A DNA stretch of 17,683 nt from assembly GCA_003170325.1 (NCBI GenBank), contig PMZP01000020.1:1-17683 (forward strand). Reading direction: 5' to 3'. Numbering within the stretch: the first letter of the stretch is position 1; every line of letters begins with the position of its first letter. A program made the translations under genes and the position numbers. This stretch comes from Candidatus Tayloriibacteriota bacterium. Its GTDB lineage: Bacteria; Patescibacteriota; Minisyncoccia; Phycocordibacterales; PALSA-1337. Below are positions 12,406 through 17,683 of the stretch, in pieces. The notes beneath the pieces are model-generated. The model searched no databases. It was given only the letters and a program-made list of their open reading frames with translations, and had not been told where the DNA came from.

Positions 12406-12478
12406 GCCACCTTAGCTCAGCTGGTAGAGCGCCACTTTCGTAAAGTGGAGGCACCCGGTTCAAGTCCGGGAGGTGGCT
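12406..12478 (+). tRNA. tRNA-Thr (CGU)
   Basis: Acceptor GCCACCT/AGGTGGC, anticodon stem CCACT/AGTGG with loop TTCGTAA (anticodon CGT), T arm CCCGG-TTCAAGT-CCGGG, discriminator T73 followed by CCG, so CCA is not encoded. It lies 17 bp behind tRNA-Thr(GGU) and 14 bp before prfB, and is probably cut from a common transcript. Confidence 0.96.
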
Positions 12479-12492
12479 CCGATAAAGAACCT

Positions 12493-13443
12493 ATGAACAA
12501 CAAAGAACAGATCGAATCCAAGATCGACGAACTAGAAAGCGCCATGAGTGCGCCGGGCTTTTGGGCGGACAAGGCCAAGGCGCAGGCGACCGTCAAGGAA
12601 CTGCAGAAACTTAAAGACAGCCTGACCGGCATAGGGAAGTACGACAAGGGCGACGCCATAATGACCATACTTTCCGGTGCAGGAGGCGACGATGCTGAAG
12701 ACTTCTCGGCCATGCTTCTGCGCATGTACAGGAAGTATTGCGAAGGCAACGGTTGGGGCTGGCAAGTCATTCACGCCAATGAGAATGATCACGGAGGATT
12801 CAGAAATGTCACAGTCGAGATTTCAGGGAAGTCGGGCGGAGTTTCGGTGGAAAAAAGCGGAAGTGGAGATTCAGGTCAAGGTGGCGGCACGCTCGGCGCT
12901 TTCGGCACGCTCAAGAACGAATCCGGTGTCCATCGTCTTGTGCGTCTCTCGCCATTCGATTCTAATAAGAAAAGACATACGTCATTTTCCATGGTCGAAG
13001 TCATCCCTAAACTGGAAAAAGCTTCAGCCAGCGACCTTGTCATATCGGATAGCGATCTGGAGATAAGCATCGCCAAGTCCGGCGGTCCGGGCGGACAGAA
13101 CGTCAACAAGCGCGAAACGGCCGTGCGCCTGGTCCACAAGCCGACCGGTATCTCCATTCACGTCACATCCGAACGCTCGCAGGCGCAGAACCGCGAGAAA
13201 GCCCTAGAGATCTTGCGCGGCAAACTTTGGAAGCGTATGGAAGATGAGCGGATCGCCAAGGAGAAGGGCATGCAGATCTCTTCTACGACTTCCATAGAAT
13301 GGGGGAATCAGATACGTTCATACGTCCTTCATCCTTATAAAATGGTCAAGGATCATCGGACTGATTATGAAACGACGCAGGTGGACAAAGTTCTGGAAGG
13401 AGATTTGGGCGAATTCATCAAGGCCGAAAAGGAGCTAGTTTAG
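12493..13443 (+). CDS. prfB: Peptide chain release factor 2
   Basis: RF2 ends translation at UAA and UGA. The 316-residue protein has the stop-codon-reading tripeptide S153-P154-F155 within GVHRLVRLSPFDSNKKRHTSF and the catalytic GGQ at 200-202 (GGPGGQNVNKRETAVR), which triggers peptide release in the ribosomal peptidyl-transferase centre. It is shorter than the 365 residues of E. coli RF2, mainly at the N-terminus, and no autoregulatory frameshift site is present. About 20 Gly/Ser-rich residues (around 114-134) sit where relatives have a short loop. The ATG at 12493 is chosen because an upstream in-frame start at 12400 would run through the tRNA-Thr gene. GATAAA (12481-12486) is a poor -10 at leaderless distance; read-through from the tRNAs is likelier. 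Confidence 0.94.
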   Translation: MNNKEQIESKIDELESAMSAPGFWADKAKAQATVKELQKLKDSLTGIGKYDKGDAIMTILSGAGGDDAEDFSAMLLRMYRKYCEGNGWGWQVIHANENDHGGFRNVTVEISGKSGGVSVEKSGSGDSGQGGGTLGAFGTLKNESGVHRLVRLSPFDSNKKRHTSFSMVEVIPKLEKASASDLVISDSDLEISIAKSGGPGGQNVNKRETAVRLVHKPTGISIHVTSERSQAQNREKALEILRGKLWKRMEDERIAKEKGMQISSTTSIEWGNQIRSYVLHPYKMVKDHRTDYETTQVDKVLEGDLGEFIKAEKELV

Positions 13444-13464
13444 GTAAAAGGTCCTGTTAAGCAG

Positions 13465-13478
13465 CCAGTTTGAACTGG
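13465..13478 (+). terminator. Weak hairpin after prfB
   Basis: CCAGT and ACTGG (13465-13469, 13474-13478) can pair around TTGA. Only TTT follows (13479-13481). It is a possible end signal for prfB but weak. Confidence 0.3.
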
Positions 13479-13488
13479 TTTAGGTCGG

Positions 13489-13517
13489 TTGACTTATTGT
13501 AATATTTGATGTACCCT
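13489..13517 (+). promoter_or_regulatory. Promoter of the small membrane protein gene
   Basis: TTGACT (13489-13494) and TACCCT (13512-13517) are separated by 17 nt. The start would be near 13524, leaving a leader of about 26 nt before the ATG at 13550. This is unlike the leaderless arrangement of its neighbours, and the leader has no Shine-Dalgarno. Confidence 0.5.
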
Positions 13518-13549
13518 AGAGACAGATTAGCATTTGTAGAAAACTAAAT

Positions 13550-13999
13550 ATGAGAACTAAATTTTTGCCGTGGTTGCTGACTTTATCGGCGATCATCGGG
13601 ATCCTCTTCGGTCTCACTGTTGGCGCGCGTGGATTCGTGCTACCGCCAAGCAAAAAAGTCGTCACAGTGACGACGAATCAGGCCGGTTTGTTAGTAACAA
13701 ACTCTGCTTTCATTAAGGAGTTGGCACCTCTTAATAGACGCAATTTTCAAGCCCAGATAGCATCCTTGCCGCTATCCTCAAAGATCCGCCTGGAAGCGAG
13801 GGACTGGCTGTATGATCCCAGACTTTGGTGGGGACTGCCCGTCATGCTCGTCGGCCTGGCATCGATGGTAATGATTCCAAGACTGGCGGTTGTTGCCCTT
13901 AGACGTCATCGTTCATGGGCCAGCCATCGCGATCATCACGGTGACAACGGAGGCGGCGAAATCTCACCCGACAATGCCCACGAGCATGCCTCGGCGTGA
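13550..13999 (+). CDS. Small two-helix membrane protein, unknown
   Basis: The 149-residue product is not recognised. It has a hydrophobic N-terminal segment (about residues 6-28, signal anchor or signal peptide), a soluble stretch of about 65 residues, a second membrane segment (about 95-113, WWGLPVMLVGLASMVMI) and a charged tail with a cluster of His and acidic residues (HRDHHGDNGGGEISPDNAHEHASA). The His-rich tail could bind metal, but nothing else supports this. The gene has its own promoter and ends just before a strong terminator, so it is a single-gene unit. GC-rich codons like those of the neighbours support a real gene. Confidence 0.65.
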   Translation: MRTKFLPWLLTLSAIIGILFGLTVGARGFVLPPSKKVVTVTTNQAGLLVTNSAFIKELAPLNRRNFQAQIASLPLSSKIRLEARDWLYDPRLWWGLPVMLVGLASMVMIPRLAVVALRRHRSWASHRDHHGDNGGGEISPDNAHEHASA

Positions 14000-14023
14000 A
14001 TGTCAGGCTCTCTACGGCTTCAT

Positions 14024-14052
14024 CCCGAACCTTCCGAAGGTTCGGGTTTTTT
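14024..14052 (+). terminator. Strong intrinsic terminator before ftsE
   Basis: CCCGAACCTT (14024-14033) and AAGGTTCGGG (14037-14046) form a perfect 10-bp stem with a CCG loop, followed by six T. It ends the unit of the small membrane protein and is only one base from the extended -10 of ftsE. Confidence 0.92.
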
Positions 14053-14053
14053 A

Positions 14054-14062
14054 TGGTATACT
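14054..14062 (+). promoter_or_regulatory. Extended -10 promoter of ftsE
   Basis: TGG-TATACT (hexamer 14057-14062) starts 12 nt before the ATG at 14069. The -35 position falls inside the terminator and has no match, so this depends on the extended -10. Confidence 0.6.
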
Positions 14063-14068
14063 GAAAAT

Positions 14069-14749
14069 ATGATTTACTACGACAAAGTCAGTAAAGTCTA
14101 CCCCGACAAAACCATAGCTGTGGATAACGTCAGTTTCGGCATCGAACCCAAAGAATTCGTGACGATCGTGGGGCAATCCGGCGCCGGTAAGACCACACTC
14201 ATGAAGATGCTCATCGCTGAAGAATGGCCGAGCCATGGAGCTATTTTCTTTGAGTCGGCCAATATCCAGCGTTTGAACAAGAGGCAAATGAATAAATTGC
14301 GCCGCCGGATCGGCATGGTCTTCCAAGATTACCGCCTGATCCCCAACAAGACCGTCTACGAGAATATCGCCTTCGCCATGGAAGCCACCGGCAAAAATGA
14401 CCGTGAAGTCTCCTCCGACGTGCCGCATGTACTAGAATTGGTGGATCTCGGCCACAAGATCTGGAATTTTCCCGGAGAACTGTCGGGTGGCGAGAAACAG
14501 CGCGTGGCTATCGCCCGGGCCATCGTCACCCAGCCGGACATCGTGATCGCCGACGAACCGACCGGAAACCTCGATCCGACCAATACTTATGAGATCATCA
14601 GGATCTTGCAAAAGATCAACGAATTAGGCACGACTGTCATGCTAGCCACGCATAATAAGGGGGTGGTGGACACTATCGGCGGGCGTATCATTACTATGGA
14701 TAAGGGCAAAGTCATCAAAGATAGCAGGGAGGGAAAGTACATTTTATAG
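14069..14749 (+). CDS. ftsE: Cell division ABC transporter ATP-binding protein FtsE
   Basis: FtsE is the cytoplasmic ATPase that, with FtsX, controls peptidoglycan hydrolases at the division site. The 226-residue protein has Walker A GQSGAGKT (35-42), the Q-loop (VFQDYRLIPNKTVYENI, Q86), the ABC signature LSGGE (138-142), Walker B IVIADEP (158-164) and the switch His195 in LATHN. The FtsE-typical YRLIPNKTV segment separates it from other ABC ATPases. The start at 14069 is preferred over an in-frame ATG at 14000, which would translate through the terminator. ftsX follows after a 132-bp spacer filled by an inverted repeat. Confidence 0.95.
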   Translation: MIYYDKVSKVYPDKTIAVDNVSFGIEPKEFVTIVGQSGAGKTTLMKMLIAEEWPSHGAIFFESANIQRLNKRQMNKLRRRIGMVFQDYRLIPNKTVYENIAFAMEATGKNDREVSSDVPHVLELVDLGHKIWNFPGELSGGEKQRVAIARAIVTQPDIVIADEPTGNLDPTNTYEIIRILQKINELGTTVMLATHNKGVVDTIGGRIITMDKGKVIKDSREGKYIL

Positions 14750-14753
14750 ATTT

Positions 14754-14867
14754 ACGAAATTGTTGGCATATGGGTTCAGGAGCACGGATATTTTCCTGCT
14801 GGAAAATTCCTCGTGCTCACGCCGTCGCGTTCGCAAGGCTCCTTCACCCATATGCCAACAATTTCGT
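14754..14867. repeat. 114-bp nested inverted repeat between ftsE and ftsX
   Basis: The outer arms (14754-14775 and 14846-14867) are perfect 22-bp inverted copies. After a 2-bp mismatch they continue for 6 more bp (AGGAGC / GCTCCT). Inside is another hairpin: GAGCACG (14780-14786) with CGTGCTC (14812-14818), then ATTTTCC and GGAAAAT around a TGCT loop. The left arm begins 5 bp after the ftsE stop codon and the right arm overlaps the TG of the ftsX extended -10. It could be a MITE- or REP-like element, a transcription end signal for ftsE, or a regulatory structure for ftsX. No transposase or clear target-site duplication is seen. Confidence 0.9.
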
Positions 14868-14875
14868 GATATAAT
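14867..14875 (+). promoter_or_regulatory. Extended -10 promoter of ftsX
   Basis: TGA-TATAAT (hexamer 14870-14875) starts 12 nt before the ftsX ATG at 14882. Its first base is the last base of the inverted repeat's right arm. ftsX thus appears to have its own leaderless transcript in addition to any read-through from ftsE. Confidence 0.62.
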
Positions 14876-14881
14876 AGAACA

Positions 14882-15838
14882 ATGGTCTTCACCACCTTCA
14901 AACGCATAACTAGGACGGGTTTCGTGAATTTCTGGCGGAATGGATTCTTGTCATTCGCGGCCATCGTCATCATCACACTATCTCTCTGCGCCTTCGGCGG
15001 TATCATATTCACCAGCGCCTTTGGACGGGCGCTCTTGGCCGACGTCAAAGACAAAGTCGACATCAACGTCTACTTCGCCTTGACGTCACAGCAATCCGAT
15101 ATCCTTTCATTACAAAAAGAGATCAACGTCTTGCCGGAAGTCGCTAGTACGACCTATATCTCTCGGGATCAGGCTCTCACATCATTCCAAGCGAAATGGC
15201 AGAACAACGCTCTCATCATGCAAGGCTTGACCGAGATCGGCGACAATCCATTTCCGGCGGCCTTGAATATCAAAGCCAAAGATCCCGGGCAGTACGGGTC
15301 TATAGCTGATTATCTGACGAGCAAAAATCCCCTTGACGCTAGCGGCACCCCGATCATCGAAAAGATAAATTATCAGGAGAACAAACTGATCATCGATCGC
15401 TTGAGCCGGATCATCCCGGTGGCTGAACAAGCAGGTCTAGCCGTCACCGTCATTCTGATCATTGTCTCGGTGATAGTGGTCTGGAATACCATTCGTCTCA
15501 TCATATACACGGCCAAAGACGAGATATCAGTCATGAAATTGGTCGGCGCCAGCAATATCTACGTGCGCGGGCCATTGGTGGTCTCAGGGATCATGTACGG
15601 GATCATTTCGGCGATTATCACCTTGGCGCTCATGGCGGCTGTAGCCTACTGGAGCGACACGCTCATTCTGCGGCTGGCCGGCGTGCAGATCGCGGCTGAC
15701 TTCGGTCTGATCGTCAATGTTCTCTCCGATTATTTCCGTCAGAATTTTCCCGAGATCTTCGTCATCATCATGGGCGCTGGCATCATCCTCGGCGGCGTTT
15801 CAAGTTACATAGCGGCGAGGAGGTACCTGAGGGTGTGA
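14882..15838 (+). CDS. ftsX: Cell division membrane protein FtsX
   Basis: FtsX is the membrane partner of FtsE; its extracytoplasmic loop activates cell-wall hydrolases or their adaptors. The 318-residue protein has the FtsX layout: a cytoplasmic N-terminus (FKRITRTGFVNFWRNGFLSFAAI), a first membrane helix at about 22-45, a large extracytoplasmic domain of about 135 residues that opens with VDINVYFAL, and three C-terminal helices at about 185-208, 233-256 and 291-312. The EISVMKLVGASNIYVRGP loop between helices 2 and 3 is the family's conserved contact for FtsE. Confidence 0.94.
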   Translation: MVFTTFKRITRTGFVNFWRNGFLSFAAIVIITLSLCAFGGIIFTSAFGRALLADVKDKVDINVYFALTSQQSDILSLQKEINVLPEVASTTYISRDQALTSFQAKWQNNALIMQGLTEIGDNPFPAALNIKAKDPGQYGSIADYLTSKNPLDASGTPIIEKINYQENKLIIDRLSRIIPVAEQAGLAVTVILIIVSVIVVWNTIRLIIYTAKDEISVMKLVGASNIYVRGPLVVSGIMYGIISAIITLALMAAVAYWSDTLILRLAGVQIAADFGLIVNVLSDYFRQNFPEIFVIIMGAGIILGGVSSYIAARRYLRV

Positions 15839-15845
15839 TATGTGA

Positions 15846-15863
15846 CGCGCCCAAGCGGGCGCG
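15846..15863 (+). terminator. GC-rich hairpin after ftsX
   Basis: CGCGCCC (15846-15852) and GGGCGCG (15857-15863) form a perfect 7-bp stem with an AAGC loop, 7 bp after the ftsX stop. No T-tract follows on this strand. It may still stop or protect the ftsX message. Confidence 0.5.
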
Positions 15864-15870
15864 ACTGTAT

Positions 15871-15901
15871 AAAAAATCCGCCGGCAATTGATGCGGGCGG
15901 A
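15871..15901 (-). terminator. Intrinsic terminator of the minus-strand gene
   Basis: On the minus strand TCCGCC (15901-15896) and GGCGGA (15882-15877) form a 6-bp stem with a 13-nt loop, followed by six T (15876-15871). It lies 26 bp beyond the stop of the minus-strand gene, toward the convergent ftsX. Confidence 0.75.
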
Positions 15902-15926
15902 CGGCATTGGAGGAAAAAGAGCTGGA

Positions 15927-16589
15927 TCAGATGAGTTTCTGGAGATTACGCCGTTGTTCGTGGTTCTCTCGAATGGCGCGAGGCAAAGCCTCGAACTGCA
16001 CCGGTCGTCGGCGGAAGTTGGACTTTCCGCCATCTGGCCGTTCGTGCACCATCTCGAAACGCCTGTTCAGATGACCCTTTGGGATCTCGCAAACCAGGAC
16101 ATAATCGATCCCGGCGCACTTAAGCCCCGGAAAAGATCGCGAAAGGTACGGTGCAAGAGGTCTGTTGCTTTCAGGGTGGATGTCCCGGATCACTCCCTTG
16201 TATTTCGCTTTAACCAGCAGGGCGCGACGCGCGGCATCCATGACCATCTCATCCCTCCTGACCTTGGTCGTGATACCGCGTTTCACTTGCCAGTACCTTT
16301 CGTTTCCGCTAGCGTCTTCTCGGCTTATCTGAACGATTTGATGCCATGTTGATCCATTGACAGGCTCGAAGACGCGAAGATCTACGATAGAGATGAAGCG
16401 GATCAAGATCCGATCTTTGACGATGAAACGCGAAGCGCCGATCTCGGCTTCGCGGTACAAGTACTCGAATGGGCGAGATAGGAGGGCTCCATTCAAGGGG
16501 TCATCCTTCCTACCCCAGTGTTCAAAGGGGATGTTGAAGCTTGTTAGAAGGCTTTTCAGGTCATCAGGCTTAAGTATTTCAATCTCCAT
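15927..16589 (-). CDS. Unrecognised soluble protein
   Basis: The 220-residue product has no signal peptide or membrane segment. The N-terminus (MEIEILKPDDLKSLLTSFNIPFEHWGRKDDPLNGALLSRPFEYLYREAEI) leads to a strand-rich middle with FIVKDRILIRFISIVDLRVF and a later RRDEMVMDAARRALLVKAKY helix. This order loosely recalls a CPR family with a WG...E...GE start and a Nudix-like middle, but the Nudix box (GX5EX7REUXEEXGU) is absent, so I assign no function. The C-terminal tail is very basic (RPDGGKSNFRRRPVQF...RRNLQKLI). It has its own promoters and terminator and is the only protein gene called on the minus strand. The opposite-strand ORF 15888-16352 is judged a shadow because the minus gene has matching promoter and terminator. 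Confidence 0.7.
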   Translation of the reverse strand: MEIEILKPDDLKSLLTSFNIPFEHWGRKDDPLNGALLSRPFEYLYREAEIGASRFIVKDRILIRFISIVDLRVFEPVNGSTWHQIVQISREDASGNERYWQVKRGITTKVRRDEMVMDAARRALLVKAKYKGVIRDIHPESNRPLAPYLSRSFPGLKCAGIDYVLVCEIPKGHLNRRFEMVHERPDGGKSNFRRRPVQFEALPRAIRENHEQRRNLQKLI

Positions 16590-16596
16590 AAACTAT

Positions 16597-16602
16597 ATTG
16601 TA
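16597..16602 (-). promoter_or_regulatory. Leaderless-distance -10 of the minus-strand gene
   Basis: On the minus strand TACAAT (16602-16597) starts 13 nt before the ATG at 16589. No good -35 is present at the expected place. The spacing equals that at 1653 and 16761. Confidence 0.5.
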
Positions 16603-16640
16603 AAAGTTGTTGTTCTTTGTTCTGACGTTTATCTAAGCTC

Positions 16641-16668
16641 ATCTTACACATAATTCATAAAATGTCAA
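16641..16668 (-). promoter_or_regulatory. Second promoter upstream of the minus-strand gene
   Basis: A perfect TTGACA (16668-16663) and TAAGAT (16646-16641) on the minus strand are separated by 16 nt. This would give a leader of about 45 nt. It could act together with, or instead of, the closer -10. Confidence 0.45.
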
Positions 16669-16723
16669 GCATCTAGGCCGTATTTTGTCAGTTAGAGCAC
16701 ATTATTTGACATGAGTTCAAGAG

Positions 16724-16753
16724 TGGACAAACCCCATCTGACTTTACTAGAAT
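16724..16753 (+). promoter_or_regulatory. pyrG promoter
   Basis: TGGACA (16724-16729) and TAGAAT (16748-16753) are separated by 18 nt. The -10 starts 13 nt before the ATG at 16761. A perfect TTGACA at 16706-16711 is too far from this -10 to pair with it. Confidence 0.5.
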
Positions 16754-16760
16754 GGAACGC

Positions 16761-17683
16761 ATGAAACCGAAGGCCGCCCGACATTCACGAAAGAGTACCC
16801 CGCACAAGCAGTCTTCGCGACCGGCGCAAAAAAACCGCCAAACTCCCGCAAAGCTTCGTCATCCAGCGCAAAAATTCCACCATAAGTACATCTTCGTCAT
16901 CGGCGGGGTGATGTCCGGCGTCGGAAAGGGCATCGCCACCTCTTCGATCGGTACGCTTCTCTCCGCCAAAGGATTCAAGGTCAATCTAGCCAAGGTCGAC
17001 CCTTATTTGAATGTGGATGCCGGCACTATGAATCCAACTGAACACGGCGAAGTCTTCGTTTTGAATTCCGGTCTGGAGACCGATCAAGATATGGGAAATT
17101 ATGAACGATTCTTGGGAAGAGATCTGACTTCGGACGACTATATCACGAGCGGCATGGTCTACAAGACGGTCATAGAGAGGGAGCGAGCTCTGCAATATGG
17201 CGGTAAATGTGTGGAAGCCGTGCCTCATATCCGCGATGAGATCGTCAACCGTTTCGAGCATTCGGCCAAGGCCAGCAAGTCGGATATCTCCATCATCGAA
17301 GTCGGTGGCACGGTCGGCGATTATCAGAACGTGATGTTCATCGAGGCGGCTCGCGTTCTCAAGATCCGCCACCCTAACGACGTAGTCTTCATCATGGTCT
17401 CCTACTTGCCCATTCCCGGCACTTTGGGCGAGATGAAGACTCGTCCGACTCAACACGCCGTCAATCATTTGGCATCTTACGGCGTGACCACCGATATCAT
17501 CATCGCTCGAGCGGCTATACCGCTCGACAATCGCCGCAAGGAGAAGATCGCCACGGCTTGCAATATTCCGGCCAAGCGTGTCATCTCGGCGCCGGACGTG
17601 AAGAGCATCTATGACGTGCCGGTAAATTTCAGGCATGATCACTTGGGCGAGATCATCCTGGAGACTCTGAATCTTCCGGCGCA
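16761..17683 (+). CDS. pyrG: CTP synthase, N-terminal part
   Basis: CTP synthase converts UTP to CTP with ATP and glutamine. The window holds the first 307 codons, covering the synthetase (amidoligase) domain; the glutaminase domain lies beyond the end. The family motifs are clear: KYIFVIGGVMSGVGKG (P-loop), KVDPYLNVDAGTMNPTEHGEVFV, DDYITSGMVY, EVGGTVGDYQN and LPIPGTLGEMKTRPTQHAV. About 41 basic, Lys/Arg/His/Gln-rich residues precede the usual start of the family at HKYIFV. The start at 16761 is chosen for its promoter spacing; an in-frame ATG at 16752 overlaps the -10 and is less likely. No ATG lies close to the conserved core, so the extension appears genuine. Confidence 0.95.
   Translation, partial: MKPKAARHSRKSTPHKQSSRPAQKNRQTPAKLRHPAQKFHHKYIFVIGGVMSGVGKGIATSSIGTLLSAKGFKVNLAKVDPYLNVDAGTMNPTEHGEVFVLNSGLETDQDMGNYERFLGRDLTSDDYITSGMVYKTVIERERALQYGGKCVEAVPHIRDEIVNRFEHSAKASKSDISIIEVGGTVGDYQNVMFIEAARVLKIRHPNDVVFIMVSYLPIPGTLGEMKTRPTQHAVNHLASYGVTTDIIIARAAIPLDNRRKEKIATACNIPAKRVISAPDVKSIYDVPVNFRHDHLGEIILETLNLPA

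Noticed and set aside
12400..12492. Upstream in-frame ATG for prfB
   Set aside because: The segment is the tRNA-Thr(CGU) gene; RF2 similarity begins only after 12493.
14000..14068. Upstream in-frame ATG for ftsE
   Set aside because: It would translate through a perfect 10-bp terminator hairpin with a T-tract, and the extended -10 at 14054-14062 supports the start at 14069.
15888..16352. Plus-strand ORF of 154 codons opposite the minus-strand gene
   Set aside because: No promoter or family resemblance; the minus strand has matching promoter, start and terminator.
16986..17642. Long minus-strand ORF opposite pyrG
   Set aside because: It mirrors the codon structure of a strongly conserved gene and has no domain of its own.

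Overview
The window reads as a fragment of a Patescibacteria (CPR), Parcubacteria-type chromosome. This rests on protein resemblance only: short Parcubacteria-like LigA, RF2, GatA/GatC, FtsE/FtsX and CTP synthase, a type IV pilin cluster, a protein O-mannosyltransferase, and very short spacers. No rRNA or other taxonomic marker is present. Genes are mostly on the + strand. TAA, TAG and TGA all end genes, and an RF2 is encoded, so UGA is a normal stop.

Layout: 1-246 is the 3' end of a family 2 glycosyltransferase. 277-4124 is a type IV pilus block: a major-pilin-like gene, the prepilin peptidase, and a four-gene minor pseudopilin operon (FimT/GspH-, PilW-, PilV- and PilX-like). 4188-8203 holds ligA, gatC and gatA. 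8204-8591 is a 388-bp gene-free region rich in palindromes and promoter-like boxes. 8592-11391 is a tight operon of a membrane-anchored HEPN-like protein, a dolichyl-phosphate-mannose-synthase-like glycosyltransferase and a PMT-family O-mannosyltransferase. 11417-12478 is a tRNA cluster (initiator Met on the - strand; CAU, Asp, Thr and Thr on the + strand) interrupted by a broken LAGLIDADG homing endonuclease gene. 12493-15838 carries prfB, a small membrane protein, a strong terminator, then ftsE and ftsX separated by a large nested inverted repeat. 15927-16589 (-) is an unrecognised gene. pyrG starts at 16761 and runs off the end.

The main cross-cutting signal is regulatory. For nine promoter-proximal genes on both strands, a -10-like hexamer begins exactly 12 or 13 nt before the ATG, so transcription would start on or next to the A of the start codon. 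No clear Shine-Dalgarno sequence was seen upstream of any start. Two of these promoters, 6.9 kb apart, share a 27-bp box (25 of 27 identical) containing a CGAGATTCTCG palindrome.

Functionally, the pilus block makes, cleaves and assembles pilins. GatC/GatA form part of the tRNA-dependent amidotransferase (GatB is outside the window). The GT2 and PMT probably build and transfer lipid-linked mannose to exported proteins. FtsE/FtsX regulate cell-wall hydrolysis at division. Several housekeeping products depart from family norms: LigA with a degenerate zinc finger, GatA with a repeat-like in-frame insertion, RF2 with a Gly/Ser-rich insertion, an initiator tRNA with two of the three usual GC pairs, and a CAU tRNA with G55.
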